A stretch of DNA of 54,237 bases from SIG435 sp045530725 (GTDB lineage Bacteria > Bacillota > Clostridia > UMGS1810): positions 1 through 54,237 of the forward strand of contig JAZSCT010000004.1 in NCBI GenBank assembly GCA_045530725.1. The letters are read 5' to 3'. This document shows, in pieces, positions 1 to 7,631 of this stretch. The translations under genes and the position numbers were made by a program. Below the pieces are notes generated by a model. That model saw nothing but the letters and a program-made list of their open reading frames with translations, searched no databases and was not told where the DNA came from. Every line of letters begins with the position of its first letter. Within the stretch, counting starts at the first letter, position 1.

Positions 1-105
1 TCCCTCAAACTTAACGAAGATATCTGCGCTGTCTTTATCTACAAGACGGTTAAGTCTGATGATGGGAGTATTCCCGATTGCTTCTAGAATGTTATTATAT
101 ACCAT
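1..105 (-). CDS. cysK: cysteine synthase A, N-terminal 35 residues (cut by window edge)
   Basis: Only the first 35 codons lie in the window; the gene runs off the left edge. The translation begins MVYNNILEAIGNTPIIRLNR and continues to VKFEG, which matches the family N-terminus: IGNTP followed by a V/L-K-x-EG strand just before the PLP-lysine loop. PLP-dependent O-acetylserine sulfhydrylases make cysteine from O-acetylserine and sulfide in the cytoplasm. The start at 105 is supported by AGGAAG five bases upstream. The PLP lysine itself lies outside the window, so cystathionine beta-synthase-type relatives cannot be fully excluded. Confidence 0.85.
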   Translation of the reverse strand, partial: MVYNNILEAIGNTPIIRLNRLVDKDSADIFVKFEG

Positions 106-250
106 AAAAATCTTCCTAACAAATATGTAATAATATATTTAATAAAAAACTATCGTATTCTATTATATTCCAAAACAGGAATAAAAGCAACATTTTTTTC
201 ATCAGGTTACATTTTTCTTTCTTAAAAACACTTTTTATGGCCCCAATATA

Positions 251-765
251 TCAATATCCGTACAAATTGTCAGGCTCAAGATAACTTGTCTCTGTCCATT
301 GATTCCAGCTGTTCACAATCAACAGCACTGTTGTATATTATACAATTCCCATCGTCGCTGTTTCACTTGTTCAAAAGATAATTTGCATCGTGGTTTACCC
401 ACATAATATAAAACTTCATCTTATCGCAGTTAGATGCTTTTAAGAATCCATCATTAAGGCAGTTTTCAATGAAAGATATGTTGTCATTCCAGTGCCAGTC
501 GTATATAAATACATTTACACCATGATTAATGGCTGCATTGATCTGTATCTCCATCACATAGGGATCTGCATCGTTTACATATCCTCACAAAGGCTTTCTG
601 CCCCAGTTGTATCCGTTATCTTTAGGTGCGGAATTCTTGACTGTCTGCCATTTACCGATTCTTTCTTTCCAGAACATTGTTGATCTTGGTTCATCTCCTG
701 TATATGCAGACCATATATATGCAGCAACATCATATTTTTGTATAGAAAGACCCCCAGTATTGTAG
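251..765 (-). pseudogene. WbsX / GH99-like protein, decayed remnant
   Basis: Minus-strand translation from about 765 reads KYDVAAYIWSAYTGDEPRS, then WKERIGKWQTVKNS, then GRKPL, an in-frame TGA at 585-587, then GYVNDADPYVMEIQI, GVNVFIYDWHW and MKFYIMWVNHDANYL, with a second stop (TGA, 363-365). In WbsX-type proteins the broken position is normally the Trp of a KPLWGY-like motif, so the first stop looks like a TGG to TGA change. After a missing middle, another frame at 251-325 gives IVNSWNQWTETSYLEPDNLYGY, the family's C-terminal signature. No start codon is visible in frame upstream. The gene therefore carries a nonsense mutation, a large internal deletion with frame change, and probably a lost 5' end. 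Intact relatives (about 350 residues or more) are found with polysaccharide synthesis or xylan-related genes. The family assignment rests on remembered motifs. Confidence 0.75.
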
Positions 766-810
766 TAATTATATTAAATGCATTCTATCAAAAATTAATT
801 TTAATTCAAA

Positions 811-854
811 TACAAAAAAGATAGCAAATATGATATTTTATCACATTTGCTATC
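811..854 (-). terminator. intrinsic terminator of the xylanase gene
   Basis: Perfect 10-bp inverted repeat (GATAGCAAAT at 820-829, ATTTGCTATC at 845-854) with a 15-base loop. In the minus direction it is followed by a run of six T. It lies just past the xylanase stop codon. Confidence 0.85.
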
Positions 855-887
855 TTAAAAATCAATTGATTTTGTACTTACAAAAGA

Positions 888-3173
888 TTATTCAACGGTT
901 ATCTCAAGAACATTTTCGTATCCTGAATGGAATGCTACCATATCAGTAACTGTTTTTCCGTTTGCGTTTACAGTTACATCGTAGTCACCATAGAATCCGT
1001 TGATAACTGCTTTACCATCTTTATCAGTCTTAGCCTTTGCATCTCTTGTCCACCACTTATTGTATACAAGATCCTGATAAACCTGACCGCCCATTCTTAA
1101 GGACCAGTCTTCTTTGAACAATGGTGAGAACTGTGCATATACTACCTTGTCCCAGAATCCCCAGAAAAGGAATCCGTCCATATTTTCTTCTGCAAAAGCT
1201 GCAATCATTGTATCTCTTAAGAAGTTTGCTGTAACAGCTTCACCTGATTTGTCACAAGAAAATTCTGTTATTTTAAGTCTCTTTCCATATCTTTCAGCAA
1301 GCTTGTCATAAAGAGCAATCTGTTCGGTAGGCATCTTCAGATCTCCGCCATAATGTGACTGAAGTCCAAGACCGTCGAAATCGGTACCAAGTTCAACAAG
1401 TCCGTCAACACGTTTGAGATATGCTTCTGTCCATACATCATCTGCTTCGTTGTAGTAGAGGTCAGCATCTTCTCCAAGTGATTCTCTTGTCCATTTAAAC
1501 CACTTAGCAACAGCCTCGTCACCGTGTATAGATGTGAAATCATCATAAAGCATAAGTTCGTTTGCAACATCCCACTCTGTCACATAATCTTTAAGGTCCT
1601 GAGTAATTTTGAAAATATGTTCCTTACATTTCTGATCAAACACTTCAGGATTTTTAAGTACAGCATCTTCAAAGATTTCCGGTGGTGTCATATATGATGT
1701 TTTGTTTGTACCGAGAAGTTTTTCCCAGATAAGTACATGACCTCTGTAATATTTGATACCAAGGTCTTTTGCATTTGATGCCTCTGCTTTACCTCTGTTA
1801 GGATCCTTTACATAAGGAGCCCATTTCATATTGGTTTCACTTACTGCAGCATTGAAGTTTTCTGAAAGTATTCTACGGTAATCTTCATTTCCGGTAATTT
1901 GCGCATATCTGATACATGTACCAAATTCAAACTGGTGTTCAAACATATCAAGTTCTACGTCTGCATCAGGGATAACATTGCCATCTTTATCTTTGACTAC
2001 AACGGTAAAGTCACCTTTTCTTATCTTTTCGATTCTGTCAAAAGCTTCCTGTCTCCATGGCGCACCTTCCTTGAGCTCTGAAAACTCTGCAGATGTCTGT
2101 GGAAGAAGTGATTTATCAAAGTTCGGTCCCATATTGAGAATTTCGATACCGCCAAGCTCTACAACCTGCTCATAGAATCCCGGTCTGATACCGATAGCTG
2201 TAGCATTTTCTCTTCCGCCGAAAGGAAGATATACAATCTGCCATTCATCTGTACAGAAAGCATTGTCGAAGAGTGATTTTTTATATGTTTGAGGATGTTC
2301 GATCTGGAACTGCACTCTGCCGCCGCCTGAACCATCTCCGCCTGAAACTGTACGCATACGGAATGTAAGAAGCATAACGTCTTCTGCTTTTACACCGTCA
2401 CCGGGGTTTCTTTCAGGAGTTGCTTTTGTCTTTACGATAAAGTTTGAACTCTTTTCAGGAACTTCTGTACAGGTGATACGGAGTGCTTTTGTAAATGCTT
2501 CTCCTTCAACATCCACTACTTCATAAGAACCATACTTTTTGTATGTTTCATTCAATGGTATAAGTCCTTCAACAAACTCTTCAGTAGTACACACTACTTC
2601 ACCGAGAGCCTTTATTTCTTCGTACTTTTTGTTCATTTCTTCCTTATCAACATTTGAGAAATAAAGAAGATCGTTCATATCTGATGACTTCTCAAACTGA
2701 GTAGGTACATTTCTGTGGAATGTAGATACCAAAGGAGCGAGTTTCTTTCCCGAAGAAATAACAACTGTCTTTGTATCTCCTATCCAGTCCACGCTACATC
2801 CCAATGACTCAGAAATAAATCTTACAGGCACCATTGTTCTTGAAGAAACGATAGAAGCAGGTACATCAAGAGTGATATCCTTGCCGTTAAGTTTAGCAAC
2901 GGTATTTCCGATTTGTAATTCTACTATTACATCGCCCTTTTTACCTGTAACGGTTTTTGTTGCATCATCCCATGTGATTTCTGCACCAAGAGCCTCAAAT
3001 ATTCCTCTCATAGGAACAAGTGTTCTTGAGTCAACAATAACAGGCATAACATCGTAAGTTTGAGCCTTGCCATCGATTGTCACATTGATACCGTCATCAG
3101 CAAGAACTGATGAAAAAGTACACAGAGACATTACAAGAACAACTGTAAGGATAATAGAAACTAGTTTTTTCAT
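888..3173 (-). CDS. secreted GH10 endo-xylanase with N-terminal copper-amine-oxidase-like domain
   Basis: 761 residues. A signal peptide (about 1-25, ending SVLA) is followed by two copper-amine-oxidase N-terminal-like half repeats (about 28-140; RTLVPMRGIFEALGA and RTMVPVRFISESLGC). A middle beta-rich stretch (about 150-375) could be a carbohydrate-binding module but is not recognised. The GH10 barrel (about 400-690) carries the expected catalytic pair: acid/base Glu539 in WDVANEL and nucleophile Glu637 in KITEFS. The last 50 residues (TDKDGKAVINGFYGDYDVTV) look like a small beta domain. GH10 enzymes cut internal beta-1,4 bonds of xylan with retention. The start has GGAGG seven bases upstream, and a strong promoter lies at 3215-3243. 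The gene appears monocistronic. The copper-amine-oxidase-like domain is usually thought to be a wall-associated module rather than an oxidase. Confidence 0.93.
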   Translation of the reverse strand: MKKLVSIILTVVLVMSLCTFSSVLADDGINVTIDGKAQTYDVMPVIVDSRTLVPMRGIFEALGAEITWDDATKTVTGKKGDVIVELQIGNTVAKLNGKDITLDVPASIVSSRTMVPVRFISESLGCSVDWIGDTKTVVISSGKKLAPLVSTFHRNVPTQFEKSSDMNDLLYFSNVDKEEMNKKYEEIKALGEVVCTTEEFVEGLIPLNETYKKYGSYEVVDVEGEAFTKALRITCTEVPEKSSNFIVKTKATPERNPGDGVKAEDVMLLTFRMRTVSGGDGSGGGRVQFQIEHPQTYKKSLFDNAFCTDEWQIVYLPFGGRENATAIGIRPGFYEQVVELGGIEILNMGPNFDKSLLPQTSAEFSELKEGAPWRQEAFDRIEKIRKGDFTVVVKDKDGNVIPDADVELDMFEHQFEFGTCIRYAQITGNEDYRRILSENFNAAVSETNMKWAPYVKDPNRGKAEASNAKDLGIKYYRGHVLIWEKLLGTNKTSYMTPPEIFEDAVLKNPEVFDQKCKEHIFKITQDLKDYVTEWDVANELMLYDDFTSIHGDEAVAKWFKWTRESLGEDADLYYNEADDVWTEAYLKRVDGLVELGTDFDGLGLQSHYGGDLKMPTEQIALYDKLAERYGKRLKITEFSCDKSGEAVTANFLRDTMIAAFAEENMDGFLFWGFWDKVVYAQFSPLFKEDWSLRMGGQVYQDLVYNKWWTRDAKAKTDKDGKAVINGFYGDYDVTVNANGKTVTDMVAFHSGYENVLEITVE

Positions 3174-3214
3174 TTGCTTTCCTCCATTTTACTTTTATTA
3201 AACCTTATATTTCA

Positions 3215-3243
3215 ATTATAATTTACGAAGAATGGTGTCACAA
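3215..3243 (-). promoter_or_regulatory. sigma-A promoter for the xylanase gene
   Basis: On the minus strand, TTGTGA (3238-3243), a 17-base spacer and a perfect TATAAT (3215-3220), about 40 bases upstream of the start codon. No cre-like operator was recognised next to it. Confidence 0.7.
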
Positions 3244-3343
3244 TACATTTTAGTGCTAAATATCTTTGAAAAAGTGCGATTTCAGTTAAATATATTTATT
3301 CGGTAATTTTTTTAAATGCCTATCAAAAAGTGCTTATTTATAT

Positions 3344-3383
3344 AAAAACAGGAGATCTCACAAAATGTAAGTCTCCTGTTTTA
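3344..3383 (-). terminator. terminator after ferritin
   Basis: Perfect 11-bp inverted repeat AAAACAGGAGA (3345-3355) and TCTCCTGTTTT (3372-3382), lying 20 bases past the ferritin stop. The A/T-flanked arms would let it work in either direction. It ends the perR-rbr-ftn operon. Confidence 0.85.
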
Positions 3384-3403
3384 TTGTTAAAACAATTAAA
3401 TCA

Positions 3404-3919
3404 TCAGTCAAGCACAAGTGATGGTGCGGTATATACTCTTGCGGCATATTCTGCATCAAGTGAGTAAAGACCTTTTGCATCACCACCGAAAAGTTCCATC
3501 TTCTTAATCATATCGTCGGCGTTTTTCTCTTCTTCAAGTTGTTCTTTCACAAACCAGTCAAGAAACTGCATTGTTCTAAAGTCCTTTACATCGTATGCAG
3601 CACCGTAGATATCATTAATAAGGCTTGTAACATACTGTTCGTGCTCCAGGCCAGCCTTAAGAGGATCCATAAGGGTCTTAAGTTCTTTGTCAGGCTTATC
3701 TATTGCTCCAAGAGAAACCTTTTCACCACACATCTGAAGGTATTTGAGAAACAGCATAGCATGATCTCTTTCTTCCTGTGCCTGAATCATATACCAGTTT
3801 GCAAATCCATCAAGACCTTCTGCTTCATAAAAAACTGAAAAATCAAGATACAGATAAGCAGAGTATAACTCCTTTGTTATCTGTTCATTAAGAAGTTTTG
3901 TAACCTTTGAATCTAACAT
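3404..3919 (-). CDS. ftnA: ferritin (non-haem iron storage)
   Basis: 171 residues, normal for bacterial ferritin, which assembles 24-mer cages that oxidise Fe(II) and store it as ferric mineral. The four-helix bundle and ferroxidase residues are visible: Glu17 (TKELYSAYLY), Glu49/Glu50 and His53 (AQEERDHAM), then the EEEKNADD helix. No haem-binding Met typical of bacterioferritin is evident. The start has AAGGAGAGG just upstream. It is the last gene after perR and rubrerythrin, so it is probably co-transcribed and derepressed by peroxide through PerR, as in other Firmicutes (inference). Confidence 0.95.
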   Translation of the reverse strand: MLDSKVTKLLNEQITKELYSAYLYLDFSVFYEAEGLDGFANWYMIQAQEERDHAMLFLKYLQMCGEKVSLGAIDKPDKELKTLMDPLKAGLEHEQYVTSLINDIYGAAYDVKDFRTMQFLDWFVKEQLEEEKNADDMIKKMELFGGDAKGLYSLDAEYAARVYTAPSLVLD

Positions 3920-3942
3920 TTTTATCCTCTCCTTTTATAAAA

Positions 3943-3969
3943 CAGGCGACCATTATACAAGGCCGCCTG
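3943..3969 (-). terminator. weak intercistronic hairpin between rubrerythrin and ferritin
   Basis: CAGGCG (3943-3948) pairs with CGCCTG (3964-3969). In the minus direction it is followed by only four T. It may be a partial terminator or processing site that lowers or stabilises ferritin message within the operon. Confidence 0.45.
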
Positions 3970-3980
3970 AAACAATATCA

Positions 3981-4568
3981 TTATTTGAAATATCTGTTAA
4001 GAAGACCTTCAAGACCTTTTCCATGTCGAGCTTCGTCGCGAGCCATTTCATGAACTGTATCATGGATAGCATCAAGACCGTTTTTCTTAGCACATACAGC
4101 AAGGTCAAATTTGCCTTTTGTTGCACCGTATTCGCAATCAACTCTCCATTTAAGGTTATCTTTTGTTGTTGCTTTCATATTTGGTTCGAGATCTTCGCCG
4201 AGAAGTTCTGCAAATTTTGCAGCGTGTTCTGCTTCTTCGTATGCAGCCTTTTCCCAATAGAGACCAACTTCAGGATAACCTTCTCTGTGAGCGATACGAG
4301 CCATACAGAGATACATACCTACTTCTGCACATTCGCCGTTGAAGTTAGCCATCAACTGATCGAAGATATATTTCTTATCTTCTTCGCTGATATCAGGGTT
4401 GTTCTTTACTGTTTTTGCATAAACACCGTATTCGTGTTCAGCAGCCAATGCTGCACCCTCTTCCATAATTGTGAACTTAGCACCAGGAACACCGCAAAGT
4501 GGGCATTTTTCCGGAGCAGATTCTCCTTCGTGAACATAACCGCAAACAGGGCAAACAAATTTTTTCAT
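3981..4568 (-). CDS. rbr: rubrerythrin, N-terminal rubredoxin type (reverse rubrerythrin)
   Basis: 195 residues from the chosen start. The N-terminal rubredoxin-like domain (FVCPVCGYVHEG, then CPLCGVPG; four Cys for one iron) precedes the diiron four-helix bundle (FNGECAEVGMY, YEEAEHAAKF, ARDEARHGKG). This order is the reverse of classical rubrerythrin and is typical of clostridial enzymes that reduce hydrogen peroxide with electrons from NADH systems. An earlier in-frame ATG at 4577 is only one base after GGAG, while the ATG at 4568 (MKKFVCPVC) sits ten bases after it, so the shorter form is preferred. It lies 21 bases downstream of perR in the same operon. Confidence 0.95.
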   Translation of the reverse strand: MKKFVCPVCGYVHEGESAPEKCPLCGVPGAKFTIMEEGAALAAEHEYGVYAKTVKNNPDISEEDKKYIFDQLMANFNGECAEVGMYLCMARIAHREGYPEVGLYWEKAAYEEAEHAAKFAELLGEDLEPNMKATTKDNLKWRVDCEYGATKGKFDLAVCAKKNGLDAIHDTVHEMARDEARHGKGLEGLLNRYFK

Positions 4569-4589
4569 AATAAACATTCTCCTTTATAA

Positions 4590-4988
4590 TTAATTTTTTT
4601 GGATACAATTTTTACAAACACCTGTATAATATACATCCTTTGTGTCAAAACGGAAACCTTCAAGATTGCTATCAGATATCTCAGATATCTCAAAATCAAA
4701 AAGATTGTGACAATGATTGCATCTGAAGTGTCCGTGATCGTCGATATATCCGTCATATCTTGTCTGAAAACCGTCGATGGTAACAGTTCTTGCCACCTTC
4801 TTGTCCACAAAGAGTTTCAATGTATTATACACTGTGGTCTTTGACAATGTGGGGGCATCTTTCAGAAGATGACTGTATATATCGTCTGCTGTGGGATGTG
4901 TTCTGTGAGACTTAAGATAATCGTATATCATCACTCTCAATACAGATGGCTTAATCGAGTGGTTCAATAAAATGTCAGCACTAGTCAT
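4590..4988 (-). CDS. perR: peroxide-sensing Fur-family repressor
   Basis: 132 residues from the ATG at 4988, which follows GGGAGGG by five bases. A longer reading from 5018 would place that ribosome binding site inside the gene. The winged helix (HPTADDIYSHL, LSKTTVYNTL) is followed by the metal-binding domain. Regulatory-metal ligands match the PerR pattern: His31, Asp79, His85, His87 and Asp98 (RYDGYIDDHGHF...LFDFE). Fur has Glu where PerR has the sensing Asp. Two CxxC pairs (CNHC, CKNC) form the structural zinc site. PerR with iron or manganese represses peroxide-defence genes and is inactivated by His oxidation. It sits first in an operon with rubrerythrin and ferritin, behind a promoter carrying a palindromic operator, so autoregulation is likely. 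Confidence 0.93.
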   Translation of the reverse strand: MTSADILLNHSIKPSVLRVMIYDYLKSHRTHPTADDIYSHLLKDAPTLSKTTVYNTLKLFVDKKVARTVTIDGFQTRYDGYIDDHGHFRCNHCHNLFDFEISEISDSNLEGFRFDTKDVYYTGVCKNCIQKN

Positions 4989-5026
4989 ATAAACCCTCCC
5001 ATCACTCATTGTAATCAAATCATTTT

Positions 5027-5039
5027 TGTAATGATTACA
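5027..5039 (-). promoter_or_regulatory. PerR/Fur-type operator palindrome
   Basis: TGTAATGATTACA is a perfect 6-1-6 inverted repeat and resembles the PerR box. It sits 5 bases downstream of the -10 hexamer, over the expected transcription start. Further TAATCA/TGATTA half-sites flank it on both sides (5011-5050), suggesting more than one bound dimer. Confidence 0.75.
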
Positions 5040-5044
5040 TTTTG

Positions 5045-5073
5045 ATTATACACACAGTTTTTATATTTGTCAA
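5045..5073 (-). promoter_or_regulatory. consensus sigma-A promoter of the perR operon
   Basis: TTGACA (5068-5073), 17-base spacer and TATAAT (5045-5050) on the minus strand, both hexamers perfect. The PerR-like palindrome immediately downstream would block initiation when occupied. Confidence 0.88.
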
Positions 5074-5190
5074 CAATTATTTAAAAAGATTTTTATATTT
5101 TCAAAATATTCTCGGAAACTCACAACAATGACTTTTCTTAAATATATAATCACAGAGGCACTCTACCACGCAATTTGTCTATATAAATTC

Positions 5191-5231
5191 AGGCAGCAAA
5201 ACCAACACTATATGTATAGATTCCGCTGCCT
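5191..5231 (-). terminator. hairpin after the EF-G-like gene
   Basis: AGGCAGC (5191-5197) pairs with GCTGCCT (5225-5231) around a 27-base loop, 18 bases past the EF-G-like stop. The T-run is better on the plus side (CCTTTTAATTT) than on the minus side, so it is a weak or bidirectional terminator. Confidence 0.5.
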
Positions 5232-5248
5232 TTTAATTTAAAAAATTA

Positions 5249-7315
5249 TTATGCCTTTGATTCGGCAACCACTTTGTCCTTAATGTGTGGTGGTGCTTCT
5301 TCATATCTAACAAAGTCGTATGTAAATTCGCCTCTGCCGTTTGTGATTGCAGTAAGGTCAATAGCATATCTTGACATTTCTGACATAGGTACTTCTGCAA
5401 CTACTTCAGTCATATTGTCGTCCATAGGATTCATTCCGAGGATTCTGCCTCTTCTCTTATTGATATCACCAACAATATCACCTGTATAATCATTTCTTGC
5501 AAGTACACTAAGCGCACCGATTGGTTCAAGAAGTACTGGGTTTGCCTGTTCCATAGCCGCTTTGTATGCAAGAGATGCTGCTGTCTTGAAGGCAAGTTCT
5601 GATGAGTCAACTGCATGATATGATCCATCTACCAATGTAGCCTTAAGGCTTGTCATCGGATATCCTGCAAGCACACCGTGTTCGATACTTTCTTTAAGAC
5701 CTTTTTCTACTGCGGGGAAGAAGTTCTTCGGAACACTTCCGCCGAAAATCTTTTCTTCAAATGTAAGACCTTCTTCGTCACCCGGTTCAAACTCAATCCA
5801 CACGTGACCATACTGACCATGACCACCTGACTGTTTCTTATGTTTACCTTCAGTTTTGACTTTTTTCTTGATTGCTTCTCTGTATGGAACCTTTGCTTCA
5901 ATAAGATCTGCAGAAACTGAGAACTTACTCTGAAGTTTGCTCATAACAACGCTTAAGTGCTGTTCGCCCATACCTTCGATAATAGTCTGATGTGTTTCGT
6001 GATTTCTATATACATTGAAGGTAGGATCTTCTTCCATCAGTTTCTTAAGACCGTTACTGATCTTTTCGTCGTCACCCTTAGCCTTAGGCACGATAGCCAT
6101 TTTCAGTACAGGTTTTGGGAATTTGAACTTAGGCATAATAACAGGTTCTTTTTCTGTGCAGAGACAGTCACATGTTTCTGTAACAGAAAGTTTTGTAACA
6201 GCACCGATATCTCCTGCATAGAGTTCAGGAACTTCGATAAGTTTCTTTCCTCTTACCACATAGAGTTTACCTATCTTTTCGTTTTTTTCTTTATCAGCAT
6301 TATATACTGTAGAATCTGCCTTAAGTGTACCTGCCATTACCTTGAAGTATGACATCTTTCCGAAATATGGATCTACAACTGTCTTGAATATTCTTACTAT
6401 GAGAGGATTATTCCTGTCACAGACAATTTCGATAGGAGTCTGAGAGAGTTTGAGTTCTGCTCTGTGAAGGAATACTTCATCAGGAGCAGGAAGATATTTA
6501 ACAATACTGTCAAGCAGAAGTTCAATACCGATACCCTTATGTACAGAACCTGAGATAACAGGTGAAATAGTACCGTATTTGAGACCAAATTTAATAGCAT
6601 AACTGATTTCTTCATCAGTAAATTCTTCGCCATTGAAGTACTTTTCCATCAGTTCTTCATTTACTTCTGCAACCGCTTCCATAAGCATTGCTCTTTGTTC
6701 GTTTGCAACGTCCATATATTCTGAAGGAATTTCCTTATATACTATCTTACCATCATCGGCAAACATCTTCGCCTGCATTTTTACCACGTCAACAAAACCT
6801 GTAAATTTGTCCCCTTCCTTGATAGGGAAGATAAGAGGAGCGACGGATTTGCCGAATGTGAAGTCAAGCTGACTTACTGTTCTCTGGAAATCTGCTTTCG
6901 GATCATCAAGTTTGTTTACAAAGAAAATAACAGGAATATCCTTTTCCTTTGCAAGTTTCCATGCCTTTTCCGTACCGGCGCTGACGCCAGACTTACCGCT
7001 GACTACGATAACTGCACCGCCTGATACTCTCACACCTTCGATCATTTCTCCAACAAAGTCGAAATATCCCGGTGTATCTATAATATTAATCTTCACATTT
7101 TTCCATTCTAGCGGAGCAACAGAAGTATTAATAGAAATCTGTCTCTTTACTTCCTCAGGATCATAGTCGGAAGTTGTGTTTCCGTCCAAGACCTTACCCA
7201 ATCTGTCAATAGCGCCTGCTTTATACAGTAATGCTTCACAGAGAGAAGTCTTACCTGCTCCACCGTGTGAGATCAAACAAATGTTTCTCATATTTCTTGT
7301 TTCATAACTGTACAT
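5249..7315 (-). CDS. EF-G-like translational GTPase
   Basis: 688 residues, full length for the family. GTPase motifs are seen in order: P-loop GGAGKT (about 18-24), DTPGYF (80-85) and NKLD (134-137). These are followed by the beta-barrel domain II, domain III (MGEQHLSVVMSKLQSKF), domain IV (GGHGQYGHVWIEFEPGD) and a domain V ending DFVRYEEAPPHIKDKV. The start MYSYETRNMRNICLISHGG and this G-domain sequence fit the EF-G-like paralogues found beside canonical fusA in many Clostridia rather than the str-operon copy. No rpsL, rpsG or tuf is adjacent. It probably acts on ribosome translocation or recycling, but paralogue roles are poorly known. The start follows AAGGAGG by eight bases. It appears to be a single-gene unit. 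Confidence 0.88.
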   Translation of the reverse strand: MYSYETRNMRNICLISHGGAGKTSLCEALLYKAGAIDRLGKVLDGNTTSDYDPEEVKRQISINTSVAPLEWKNVKINIIDTPGYFDFVGEMIEGVRVSGGAVIVVSGKSGVSAGTEKAWKLAKEKDIPVIFFVNKLDDPKADFQRTVSQLDFTFGKSVAPLIFPIKEGDKFTGFVDVVKMQAKMFADDGKIVYKEIPSEYMDVANEQRAMLMEAVAEVNEELMEKYFNGEEFTDEEISYAIKFGLKYGTISPVISGSVHKGIGIELLLDSIVKYLPAPDEVFLHRAELKLSQTPIEIVCDRNNPLIVRIFKTVVDPYFGKMSYFKVMAGTLKADSTVYNADKEKNEKIGKLYVVRGKKLIEVPELYAGDIGAVTKLSVTETCDCLCTEKEPVIMPKFKFPKPVLKMAIVPKAKGDDEKISNGLKKLMEEDPTFNVYRNHETHQTIIEGMGEQHLSVVMSKLQSKFSVSADLIEAKVPYREAIKKKVKTEGKHKKQSGGHGQYGHVWIEFEPGDEEGLTFEEKIFGGSVPKNFFPAVEKGLKESIEHGVLAGYPMTSLKATLVDGSYHAVDSSELAFKTAASLAYKAAMEQANPVLLEPIGALSVLARNDYTGDIVGDINKRRGRILGMNPMDDNMTEVVAEVPMSEMSRYAIDLTAITNGRGEFTYDFVRYEEAPPHIKDKVVAESKA

Positions 7316-7631
7316 TTTGGTTACCTCCTTAAAAATGTTGGATTATCATTAAAAACTTAAATAAAGTCCTTATGATATATAAAATTCTATATTTTTATCA
7401 ATATTCCTTTAATTTTTCAAAAATATATTTACCAATTTTTCGCCTCCTTTTTTGTGCAAAATTAACAAATTTGTGACAAAATATTTTTTTGTGTGTTATA
7501 TTTTGACCAAAAAACTTTGCATTTTTATCAATGAAAACCATCACACTTTTAAATTTTTGAAAAAAACTCTTTACAAATCGATTTTTTTATTGTACCTTAT
7601 TAAATAGTGAAATTTTTTGGAGTGATTACTG
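7316..7631. other. 316-base divergent intergenic region
   Basis: Very AT-rich spacer between the leftward EF-G-like gene and rightward dprA, so it must hold both promoters. Several TTGAnn and TATAnT-like hexamers occur but none at clearly consensus spacing. No open frame, hairpin terminator or repeat worth naming was seen. Confidence 0.6.

Noticed and set aside
585..587. TGA possibly read as tryptophan in the WbsX-like remnant
   Set aside because: Genes in the window use TGA as a normal stop (for example the SLH gene ending at 34175), and the remnant has other lesions, so recoding is not needed.
492..683. Small plus-strand frame at the left edge
   Set aside because: It is antisense to the pseudogene remnant and lacks a ribosome site.
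4023..4589. 188-codon plus-strand open frame opposite rubrerythrin
   Set aside because: It is the exact antisense of a well-supported gene, is rich in Cys/Phe as expected for a reverse frame, and has no ribosome site.
5957..6352. 131-codon plus-strand frame within the EF-G-like gene
   Set aside because: Antisense shadow of a conserved GTPase with no independent support.
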